From AP-15 sp963772965 (GTDB taxonomy: Bacteria; Pseudomonadota; Alphaproteobacteria; ATCC43930; CGMCC-115725): a stretch of 64,000 bases of DNA. A model generated the notes under the pieces. It was given only the letters and a program-made list of their open reading frames with translations. It was not told the origin of the DNA and ran no database searches. Made by a program: the position numbers and the translations under genes. How positions within the stretch are numbered: the stretch's first letter is position 1; every line of letters starts with the position of its first letter. Below, one piece after another: positions 56,880 through 64,000 of this stretch. Location of the stretch: positions 1 through 64,000 of the forward strand of contig CAVYZU010000014.1 of NCBI GenBank assembly GCA_963772965.1, written 5' to 3'.

Positions 56880-57521
56880 ATGAAGCTGTATGGGTTCTTT
56901 CGGTCGTCGGCCGCGTTCCGCGTCCGCATCGCGCTCAATCTCAAAGGGCTGCCCTATGATACGGCGCCGATCCACCTACGGCGCAACGACCAGGAAAAGC
57001 CCGAATATCGCGGCGTCAATCCGCAGGGGCTGGTGCCCGCACTCGAAATCGACGGCCAAACGCTGATCCAGTCGCTCGCCATTATCGGATATCTCGACGA
57101 GACCCATCCCGAGCCGCCGCTATTGCCCGAGACCGCGGCCGACCGGGCGCGGGTAAGGGCATTAGCCGATATCGTCGCTTGCGATATCCACCCGATCAAC
57201 AATCTGCGGGTGCTGCGGTACCTGACCCACACCTATGGCCGAAGCCAGGACGATATCGGGAGCTGGTACAACCACTGGATTGATGCCGGGTTTCGCGCCT
57301 TCGAAGCGCTGCTCGCCACCGACCCGCGCACCGGCATTTTTTGTCATGGCGACCGGCCCGGCCTTGCCGACATCGCCCTCGCGCCGCAGGTCGTCAACTC
57401 CGAGCGCTACAAGCTCGACATGTCGCCCTATCCAACGATCGCCCGGATCTTTGAGAGCTGCATGAAGTTGCCCGCGTTTCAGGCGGCACATCCCGACAAT
57501 CAGCCCGACCGCGAAGCCTAA
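56880..57521 (+). CDS. maiA: Maleylacetoacetate isomerase (zeta-class GST)
   Basis: A 213-residue glutathione transferase-fold protein. The zeta-class signature RSSAAFRVRIALNLKG begins at residue 8, followed by NPQGLVPALEIDGQTLIQSL and the helical domain with CDIHPINNLRVLRYL. Such enzymes isomerise maleylacetoacetate to fumarylacetoacetate in tyrosine/homogentisate breakdown. No fumarylacetoacetase or homogentisate dioxygenase gene is beside it, so maleylpyruvate isomerase is possible. It is divergent from the TonB receptor gene. Confidence 0.88.
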   Translation: MKLYGFFRSSAAFRVRIALNLKGLPYDTAPIHLRRNDQEKPEYRGVNPQGLVPALEIDGQTLIQSLAIIGYLDETHPEPPLLPETAADRARVRALADIVACDIHPINNLRVLRYLTHTYGRSQDDIGSWYNHWIDAGFRAFEALLATDPRTGIFCHGDRPGLADIALAPQVVNSERYKLDMSPYPTIARIFESCMKLPAFQAAHPDNQPDREA

Positions 57522-57526
57522 ACCAG

Positions 57527-58288
57527 CTATTTCTTGCGCTCGTCCGCGACCATGGTTTTCAGCGCATCGAGGTCGACGGCGCCCGGCACAACTTGATCGC
57601 CGATGACAAATGCCGGCGTGCCATGAATGTCGAGTGCATCGGCGAGCTTTAGATTGTCTTTGATCTCCTGCGCAACCTGCGGAGAGGCCATGTCGTGCTT
57701 GAGCTTGTCGAGGTCGAGCCCGACCGAGCCGGCAATTCGGTAAACTGTGTCGTCGCTGATGTTGCCGCGCGCCCCCATCATCGCCGCGTGGAAGGCGTCA
57801 TATTTGCCCTGACGCTGGGCGGCGAGAGCTGCCTGAGCCGCGGTGATCGATACCGGTCCGAGGATCGGGAACTCCTTGTAAACGAGGCGAAGCTTCGGGT
57901 CCTGCTTGAGCATTGATTCGAGGGACGGCTCGACCTGCTTGCAGTACGGGCAGCGATAATCGAAGAACTCCACAACTGCGACATCGCCCTGGGGATTGCC
58001 GGCGACTGGCGTCGATGGATCGTCGAATACTTCTTTTCTGTTTTCGGCGACGGCCTTCGACGCCTTGGCCGCATCGTCATGGTGCAACTTGTCTTCAGCC
58101 TGGCGCAGGGCCGCGATCAGCACATCGGGATGCTGCATCAGGTAGTCATGGATAATCGCCTCGATCTGCTGGCGTTGCGGCGTCGTCGTGGTGTCGGCCG
58201 CCTTGGCCGGACCACCGAAGCACGCCGCAGCGACAAGCCCGCAGGCGAGCCCCTTGAGTATGGATCGCAACGCAACCGGCATCGTCAT
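57527..58288 (-). CDS. DsbA-family thiol oxidoreductase (Com1-like)
   Basis: A 253-residue periplasmic thioredoxin-fold protein. A signal peptide (LKGLACGLVAAACFGGPAKA) is followed by a helical leader (IEAIIHDYLMQHPDVLIAAL) and the active site FFDYRCPYCKQVEPSLESML. The end has ALDIHGTPAFVIGDQVVPGA with the cis-Pro loop. AAAGGAG precedes several starts (TTG 58291, ATG 58288, ATG 58282); I chose 58288. It oxidises or isomerises disulfides. It is convergent with maiA, five bases apart. Confidence 0.92.
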   Translation of the reverse strand: MTMPVALRSILKGLACGLVAAACFGGPAKAADTTTTPQRQQIEAIIHDYLMQHPDVLIAALRQAEDKLHHDDAAKASKAVAENRKEVFDDPSTPVAGNPQGDVAVVEFFDYRCPYCKQVEPSLESMLKQDPKLRLVYKEFPILGPVSITAAQAALAAQRQGKYDAFHAAMMGARGNISDDTVYRIAGSVGLDLDKLKHDMASPQVAQEIKDNLKLADALDIHGTPAFVIGDQVVPGAVDLDALKTMVADERKK

Positions 58289-58357
58289 CAACTCCTTTGA
58301 AAGGGATAGCGGGCGAAAGGGATCGCGGGCATCCGAAACGGCGTGCGGACCCGTTGC

Positions 58358-59731
58358 TCAATCCGAACCGCTGAGTTCCTTCGCTTGCAAATGGATCTGC
58401 TGTGCGCGCGCATAAGCGGCGCCGCTCTTTGGTAAAAGGTGCTGGGCGCGCAGCGATTGTTGCATCGCATTGGTCTTGTTATCGGCAGCAAGACCCTCCT
58501 CTGCCAACGACAATGCCGCCATTCCCAACTGGTTGTCGCGGCCGTAAGCGGTCGCGAGCAAATGCCACGCGTCGACGTCCTTGTCCTCGGTCCGCAGCGC
58601 GTCGCTCAAATAGGCGATCGCCCGCTTGGTCTGGGCCGGATCATTGTTCTCGACATAGACCTGAGCCAACTCAATGCGCAGCAGGGGCGCGATGGGATCG
58701 ATCCGCATTGCCTCTTCGTAGGGCTGCACCGCTTCCGAAACGCGGCCATTTTCGAACAGCATCTGCCCTTTGAGTTCGCGAAAATAAGGATCGCGGGGAT
58801 AATCCCGGATCAGTCCGGCAATCGCGGGCAATGCCTTGTCGAGATCGGGCAACCGGTAGTAGGCGATCGCGCGAGCGTACTGCGCCAGCACCGATCGATC
58901 TTGCTCCGGGTACTTTGCCAATATCGATGACGGCGGCTCGGTGAAGGCTACGACTTTGACCTTCATCCGGTTCAGCATCTCGACATAGCTGACCGGGTCA
59001 GCGACACCCGAATACGGAGAGCGTTCGACATGGTCGCGGACATAGTCGATACGCTCCTGTGTCAGCGGGTGGTCCATCAGATAAGGATCCTCATGCTCGC
59101 CGATCAGCAATTCCTGACTCTGCAGCTTTTCGAAGAATTGCAGCAGGCCGCGCGCCGATTGATGGGTGGCGTCGAGGTAGTTCATCGCGGCATGGTCGGC
59201 GGTCGCCTCCTGGGTTACCGAAAATCCCAAATAGGCCCGCTGCCCGACACCCGCGGCCCCGAGCAACGCACCACCACCGCCGCTGCCGCGCCCCGCAACC
59301 GTCGCCCCGACGGCCGCCACCATCGCGATGATCTCCTCGATGCTGGCGTTGTGCATCGCTTCGGCGCCCTTGTAGAGATGGCCGCCGGCGATGTGCCCGC
59401 TCTCGTGCGACAGGACGCCGATCAGCTGATTGGGTGTATCGGCGTGTAATAGTAGACCCGAGTTGATGAAGATGTTTTGCCCGCCGGCAACGAACGAATT
59501 GATGCTGTTATCCGACACCAGATAGATGTGGACGGCGTCGGGATCGAGCCCCGCCACCTTCCATATCGGCGTCATCATCGAATGGATGTCGGTTTCGATC
59601 TCGGCATCGCGCAACAAGCTGACGCCGTTGTCGGATCCGCCTTCGTGCGCGATCGCCGACTGGTCGGGCGCGAGCGCCGCCGCCAGAGTGAAAATCGCGG
59701 TTACGACAAGAGCGCGGAGACCCATAGGCAT
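58358..59731 (-). CDS. M48-family zinc metalloprotease with TPR tail (BepA-like)
   Basis: A 457-residue exported protease. After a signal peptide (ALVVTAIFTLAAALAPDQSA) the M48 domain has NSINSFVAGGQNIFINSGLL and the zinc motif LSHESGHIAGGH (HExxH). A glycine-rich loop (GRGSGGGGALLGAAG) and QEATADHAAMNYLD with the third ligand follow. From about residue 290, TPR repeats occur. The layout is that of BepA/YfgC, which controls outer-membrane protein assembly. It is 66 bases after dsbA-like gene on the same strand order. Confidence 0.92.
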   Translation of the reverse strand: MPMGLRALVVTAIFTLAAALAPDQSAIAHEGGSDNGVSLLRDAEIETDIHSMMTPIWKVAGLDPDAVHIYLVSDNSINSFVAGGQNIFINSGLLLHADTPNQLIGVLSHESGHIAGGHLYKGAEAMHNASIEEIIAMVAAVGATVAGRGSGGGGALLGAAGVGQRAYLGFSVTQEATADHAAMNYLDATHQSARGLLQFFEKLQSQELLIGEHEDPYLMDHPLTQERIDYVRDHVERSPYSGVADPVSYVEMLNRMKVKVVAFTEPPSSILAKYPEQDRSVLAQYARAIAYYRLPDLDKALPAIAGLIRDYPRDPYFRELKGQMLFENGRVSEAVQPYEEAMRIDPIAPLLRIELAQVYVENNDPAQTKRAIAYLSDALRTEDKDVDAWHLLATAYGRDNQLGMAALSLAEEGLAADNKTNAMQQSLRAQHLLPKSGAAYARAQQIHLQAKELSGSD

Positions 59732-59833
59732 CGTTCTCGATAAACCGCGATGCGCGTTTAAAAGACGCTCGGCGCGACGCGCTAGCCGGGAATTACGGCA
59801 GCGCGAGGGCGGAGCGTCAACAGGCCCGTCGGC

Positions 59834-60406
59834 TTAAGACTGGATCAAGCGTTGCCACCAGCCTCGGCGCGGGTTCTCTGGGTTTTTCGTCACCTCCTGG
59901 ACAAGCTCCGGTGTGCTTTCGGGTTCGGGAGCGGATTGCCCTTCGGGAGCGGAATGGGTTTCGACAGACGTCTCAACGTCGGCAGTAGGGCGAACCGCCG
60001 CGATCGGGTGCTGATCGACTGCCTCTCCCACGGGGACTTCGGCGATCGGCTCCGCGCTCGACGAAAACCCGAGCGGGCTCACCCCGTTTCCGTGCTCCGC
60101 CACAGGCGGCAACGCCTCGTTGCTTGGCGCGGCGACAATTTCGATCGACGCGGCCGCAGGCGGTCTGAAAGGCGCCGGGCTTTCGTGACGGGCCGGGTTT
60201 TCGGGATGAGCTGACCACTCCTGATGGGCCGAGCTCTCGTCCCGGGTCGGCTCCTCGACGGGAGCCTCTGGGATTACCGGCGACATACTCTGAGCCTCAT
60301 CGATCCTCTGCGATGCCTCGGCGGGCGCAGGGGTTATTTCGGCCCAGTCGTGTGTTTCCTCGAAAGCAGAATTCCGGCCGCTCTGAGGGCATGCCATCGC
60401 CGGCAA
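59834..60406 (-). pseudogene. Displaced C-terminal tail of ribonuclease E
   Basis: A 190-codon frame, rich in Pro, Glu and Ala, ends NPRRGWWQRLIQS, which is the usual terminal motif of alphaproteobacterial RNase E. It overlaps the end of the main rne frame in another frame and has no ribosome site of its own. The shift would be at about 60370-60395. Repeated APE/PAP text suggests the disordered degradosome scaffold. Best read as the true end of rne separated by one base. Confidence 0.65.
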
Positions 60407-63404
60407 GAGCCGGCAGGCTCGCGGTTTCGATTTCGGTAGCGGCCGTGGCTAGTGCTGGCTCGGCGTAGATCGGTTGCGACCTGACGCTTTCGGTGGCCTC
60501 CACCGGCTCCGGCTCATCGAGGAAGCCCTCCTCCGCGGCCCCGCCGGCATCGGTCGGTACGATTTCGACGGTGTCAGCCGCGGCATGCCCGATCTCTGTA
60601 CCTCCGCCATTATCTTCGCGACGCCCGCGCCGTCTTCCACCTCGGCGCCCGCGCCGACGGCGAGCCCGCCCGGCCTCGCTATCGTCCTCGCCCTCCTGGT
60701 CCCCCTCGGTTTCCTGGACAGCTACCTCCGCGGCCTGCGCCGCCAGCGGTTCTTCGGCCTGCTCGTCGCCGACAGGGCTTGATGGGCGACCGCGCTCATC
60801 CTCGTGACGCCGCCGGCGCCGCCGGCGACGACGGGCGCGACCTCTCTCGTCTTCGCCATCGCCGCCGGGTCGTTCGGCATCTTCGCCTTCGGTGATTTCG
60901 TCGAAGTCCTCTTCGGTATGGTCCTCGTCGATCTCCGGCGCCTGGGTCAGCGGGGCCGATACCACCGCGGGAGCTTCGCCGGGCTCAATCGACCGCAATC
61001 TTTCGAGCCGAAATGCGGGCGGGATCAGCGTATCATCCCGCGCGATCAGCACATGGATCCCATACCGGGCTTCAAGTTGCGCCAACGAGTCTCGTTTATA
61101 ATTCAGGATGTAAAGCGCCACCGTGGTCGGCACGTAGACGCAGACCTCGGCCGAACGCCGTCGGATCCCCTCCTCCTCGATCGAGCGCAAGACGTAGAGC
61201 GCGGTTGATTCGGTCGAACGGATGGTGCCGGTGCCGCCACAATGTGGACAGGGCTGGGTGGAGGCTTCGACGAGGGACGACCGCAACCGCTGTCGCGACA
61301 TCTCCAGCAAGCCAAACGGGCTGATGCGTCCGACCTGGATGCGGGCGCGATCATTCTTCAGCGCCTCTTTGAGCCGGCGTTCGACCGCACCCTGGTTGCG
61401 ATATTCCTCCATGTCGATGAAATCGATGACGATCAGGCCGGCGAGGTCGCGTAACCGCAATTGCCGGGCGATCTCCTCGGCCGCCTCGAGATTGGTGCGC
61501 AGCGCTGTCTCTTCGATGTTGCGCTCGCGCGTCGACCGACCGGAGTTAACGTCGATCGCCACCAACGCTTCTGTCTGGTCGATCACGACATAGCCGCCGG
61601 AGCGCAACTGAACCACCGGCGAGTGGATCGCGTCGATCTGACTCTCGACCTGGAAGCGGTGCAAAAGGCCAATCTGCGGGTCGCGATAGGGCTGCACCCG
61701 CTTGGCGTGGCTCGGCATCAGCATTTTCATAAATGATTTCGCCGTCCGATAGCCCTCCTCACCCTCGACCAGCACCTCGTCGATGTCCCGTGTGTAGAGG
61801 TCGCGGATCGAGCGCTTGATCAGATCGCCTTCCTCATAGATCAAAGCCGGTGCGGTCGACCGCAGGGTCAACTCGCGGATCTCGTTCCACAGGCGCAATA
61901 AGTATTCGTAGTCGCGCTTGATTTCGGCTTTGGAGCGCTCGGCGCCGGCGGTGCGGACGATTACCCCCATGCCTTCGGGGATTTCGAGCTCTTCGAGAAG
62001 ATCTTTGAGCCGGCGGCGATCGGGCAAGTTCGTGATCTTGCGCGAAACCCCACCACCGCGCGCCGTATTGGGCATCAGCACGCAATAGCGGCCAGCCAGC
62101 GACAGATAGGTCGTCAGCGCGGCACCCTTATTGCCGCGTTCCTCCTTGGTGACCTGAACCAGCATGATTTGCCGGCGCTTGATCACCTCCTGGATCTTGT
62201 AATGTCGGTGCGCGCGTGAGCGTTGGGTCTCGACTTCCTCAAAGTCATCGCCGCCGAGCGTTTCGACGACTTCACTCTCGCCGTTTTCACCATCGACCGC
62301 CGTGCGCGCTTCGACCACTCCATTTTCGTGATCGGACGAAGGCAATTCGACGCCCTCGCTCTCGCCGTTTCCCGAATAACGTGCCCCCGCCGCCTCGTAG
62401 TCGCCATCTCCCGCTGAGTGCGCGTCGCGTACATCCATCCGGTAGCTGTGACGCTCGGTCGCGTCACCTTCGCGATCGTCAAGTGTGCGCGTCTCCCCGG
62501 CTTCGGTGTCCCGCTCGGCGGGAGAGCGCAGATCGACAACCTCGTAACCACCGCCATCCAAGGCGCGGACTTCGACGATTTCGACAATATCACCATGCGC
62601 GCTCGTTTCGTGCGGCGCCCCGCGGGCTTCGTGGGGCGCGGCCGAACGGCCGGCTTGTTCGGCGGCTAAGCGGGTGGCCGCCGGGTCGTCTGGGGCAAAG
62701 ACAACCTCGTTCCCGGCCGCCGCGGTGACCCAGCCGCGCGCCGGAGCATCGGGAAGATCGACGGGGCTCGTCGCTTCAGCTGTGGGCTCGGCCGGCTGCT
62801 CGGCGGTGAGCGATCGTTCCTGCACCGGCCCGGCTTGTGGGAATTCGGTACTTACGGGCTCGCTCGCCCGCTCCCCGCTGTCGCCGTGAACAACATGGGG
62901 GCCGGCTCCCCAGCCAAAATCATCGCGTTCGTCGGGTTCAGTGGTCGGCCGAAGAATGTCGCTTTCGCCGTTGTGATCAATTGGATTCGAGAATGTCTCG
63001 TTCTCCGCGGCGTCCTCGGGGCTCAGTTCGACGACCGCCACCGGCTCGGGCAATGCTTCCTCGAGCGGTACGCCGCCCTCATCCGTCACTTCACCCGCGG
63101 TATCAAAAGACACCGGGTCTGCGGATTGCGAAGCCCCGGAGTGCCGCCGATCCGCGACCGGTATCCGATAGTAATCCGGGTGGATTTCGCTAAATGCCAG
63201 AAAGCCATGCCGATTCCCGCCATATTCTACAAAAGCGGCCTGCAGCGATGGCTCGACCCTCGTTACCTTTGCGAGATAGATATTCCCTTTTACTTGTTTC
63301 TTTGTGGAGGTCTCGAAATCGAATTCTTCGAGACGGTTGCCGTTGAGCACCACCACCCGCGTCTCTTCGGGATGGGTGGCGTCGATAAGCATGCGCTTTG
63401 CCAT
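60297..63404 (-). CDS. rne: Ribonuclease E/G, endoribonuclease and degradosome scaffold
   Basis: The main frame has 1035 residues. The S1 domain (VKGNIYLAKVTRVEPSLQAA, YGGNRHGFLAFSEIHPDYY) is interrupted by an acidic insertion of about 310 residues and resumes with YKIQEVIKRRQIMLVQVTKE. The catalytic DNase I-like domain shows ALVAIDVNSGRSTRERNIEE and GLIVIDFIDMEEYRNQGAVE, which carry the metal Asp residues. The zinc link is CPHCGGTG near residue 720. A basic, Arg-rich scaffold (RRRRRRRRHEDERGR) follows. As written the frame ends ARRGIAEDR after an apparent shift. It processes and decays mRNA, usually at the membrane. Confidence 0.93.
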   Translation of the reverse strand: MAKRMLIDATHPEETRVVVLNGNRLEEFDFETSTKKQVKGNIYLAKVTRVEPSLQAAFVEYGGNRHGFLAFSEIHPDYYRIPVADRRHSGASQSADPVSFDTAGEVTDEGGVPLEEALPEPVAVVELSPEDAAENETFSNPIDHNGESDILRPTTEPDERDDFGWGAGPHVVHGDSGERASEPVSTEFPQAGPVQERSLTAEQPAEPTAEATSPVDLPDAPARGWVTAAAGNEVVFAPDDPAATRLAAEQAGRSAAPHEARGAPHETSAHGDIVEIVEVRALDGGGYEVVDLRSPAERDTEAGETRTLDDREGDATERHSYRMDVRDAHSAGDGDYEAAGARYSGNGESEGVELPSSDHENGVVEARTAVDGENGESEVVETLGGDDFEEVETQRSRAHRHYKIQEVIKRRQIMLVQVTKEERGNKGAALTTYLSLAGRYCVLMPNTARGGGVSRKITNLPDRRRLKDLLEELEIPEGMGVIVRTAGAERSKAEIKRDYEYLLRLWNEIRELTLRSTAPALIYEEGDLIKRSIRDLYTRDIDEVLVEGEEGYRTAKSFMKMLMPSHAKRVQPYRDPQIGLLHRFQVESQIDAIHSPVVQLRSGGYVVIDQTEALVAIDVNSGRSTRERNIEETALRTNLEAAEEIARQLRLRDLAGLIVIDFIDMEEYRNQGAVERRLKEALKNDRARIQVGRISPFGLLEMSRQRLRSSLVEASTQPCPHCGGTGTIRSTESTALYVLRSIEEEGIRRRSAEVCVYVPTTVALYILNYKRDSLAQLEARYGIHVLIARDDTLIPPAFRLERLRSIEPGEAPAVVSAPLTQAPEIDEDHTEEDFDEITEGEDAERPGGDGEDERGRARRRRRRRRRHEDERGRPSSPVGDEQAEEPLAAQAAEVAVQETEGDQEGEDDSEAGRARRRRGRRGGRRRGRREDNGGGTEIGHAAADTVEIVPTDAGGAAEEGFLDEPEPVEATESVRSQPIYAEPALATAATEIETASLPALAGDGMPSERPEFCFRGNTRLGRNNPCARRGIAEDR

Positions 63405-63882
63405 TCGGGTGTAGCTCCGAGGCGCGCTGCCGTGGCCGCGCGAAATTCGGCCGGCGGCGCGATCCCGTGTGCAAGGAAGCCGCTAACACCTGAGCTAATG
63501 CCTTCTGGGTACGATTGCGTATCAGTCACGGCTAATCTCGTCAGGGACGGCTCCGGGTTCCTACAATCGGCTGCGCCCTGCGCATTAGCCCGGCGCGGCG
63601 GCGGTTTGCCACCGATCCTACGAGCTCAAAGCGCGGCATCCGTCCGGCGCGGCGCCCGACGGATGGGCGGCAGTTTTCGCAAACATCAATGTATATAGTG
63701 TGCTGCGCCGCGACAATGCCTTCGTCAGCCGCAGCCGGAGTCGGCGATTTTGACAGGCCCATTACAAAACTTATTTGGACGAACGTCACGGTGGTCGCAT
63801 ATAAGCGCTGCCGTACCGGGCCCAGAAGATCGCGGCTATCGTTTGTAACAGGGCCGCCCCGCATCTCACCGCTGTCGTGTCG
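63405..63882. promoter_or_regulatory. Divergent rne-mrcA control region
   Basis: A 478-base gap without a gene separates rne (minus) from mrcA (plus). TATATA at 63691-63696 could be a -10 box for either strand; for rne it would give a leader near 280 nt. On the plus strand TTGGAC at 63775-63780 followed at 17 bases by CATATA (63798-63803) is a candidate mrcA promoter. Both are pattern-based only. A long rne leader is used for autoregulation in enterobacteria. Confidence 0.4.
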
Positions 63883-64000
63883 ATGGTCAAGTTCATCCGA
63901 TTTCTTTTTGTCTGTGCCGTAATCCTGGCGATCGCCGGCTGCGGTCTGGTCGGCATAACGATTTGGTATTTCGGCCGCGACCTGCCTGACTATTCGCAGC
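63883..64000 (+). CDS. mrcA: Penicillin-binding protein 1A, N-terminal start only
   Basis: Only 39 codons are inside the window. MVKFIRFLFVCAVILAIAGC then GLVGITIWYFGRDLPDYSQ is the typical cytoplasmic tip, single membrane anchor and first glycosyltransferase-linker residues (RDLPDY) of class A PBPs. In Alphaproteobacteria mrcA commonly lies next to rne, often with an N-acetylmuramoyl-alanine amidase gene between, which is not present here. It polymerises and crosslinks peptidoglycan. Confidence 0.8.
   Translation, partial: MVKFIRFLFVCAVILAIAGCGLVGITIWYFGRDLPDYSQ

Noticed and set aside
1..64000. CRISPR arrays, tRNA or rRNA genes, clear riboswitches
   Set aside because: No regularly spaced repeats, cloverleaf-like sequences or rRNA stretches were recognised by eye; a covariance-model search would be needed to exclude small RNAs.

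Overview
The window comes from a GC-rich alphaproteobacterium, probably a Rhodospirillales- or Hyphomicrobiales-type soil or water lineage. The main evidence is the run ptsP/ptsI, HPr, EIIA-Man, rapZ, short hprK, chvG, chvI and pckA at 32.4-41.4 kb, which is an alphaproteobacterial arrangement. Ribonuclease E with a large acidic insertion in its S1 domain, next to a penicillin-binding protein 1A start, agrees. No rRNA, tRNA or CRISPR array was seen.

Left part (1-27 kb) is accessory and partly decayed. It carries small-molecule catabolic enzymes: an LLM flavin monooxygenase, esterases and alpha/beta hydrolases, short-chain dehydrogenases, an MmgE/PrpD protein, amidohydrolases, a nitroreductase and a SnoaL-like protein. 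Between them lie gene remains I could recognise by reading across frames: IS110-, IS5- and Tn3-type transposase fragments, an SDR, the C-terminal end of an ATP-dependent DNA ligase, an alpha/beta hydrolase tail and an MFS tail. A TPR-sulfotransferase, a PEP-CTERM choice-of-anchor protein and a G1-type glutamic endopeptidase close this part.

The middle (27-42 kb) is mostly core. A lipoprotein S41 protease faces a tight operon of an M20 amidohydrolase, a signal-less NMT1/THI5-like binding protein and an MBL-fold hydrolase. Next comes the regulatory PTS: EI passes phosphate to HPr and then to EIIA, HprK can modify HPr on serine, and RapZ sits in the same operon. ChvG/ChvI senses the envelope or acid state, and pckA is a plausible output. 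chvI and pckA each carry one apparent single-base frame disruption.

The right part (42-64 kb) holds a truncated CoA transferase, a DUF1003 protein, a Rieske oxygenase, a tandem GNAT, an adenylate cyclase-TPR protein, RidA, an AT-rich membrane-protein gene that looks acquired, a BT1-type MFS carrier, a TPR/GH10 xylanase pair facing a frame-broken TonB-dependent receptor, maleylacetoacetate isomerase, a DsbA-like protein, an M48 protease, rne and the start of mrcA.

A recurring feature is single-base frame disruption in otherwise intact genes (amidohydrolase, chvI, pckA, TonB receptor twice, rne tail). This pattern suggests consensus errors at least as strongly as gene loss. No clear new defence or mobile system was found. 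The least explained intact unit is the M20 / NMT1-like / MBL operon.
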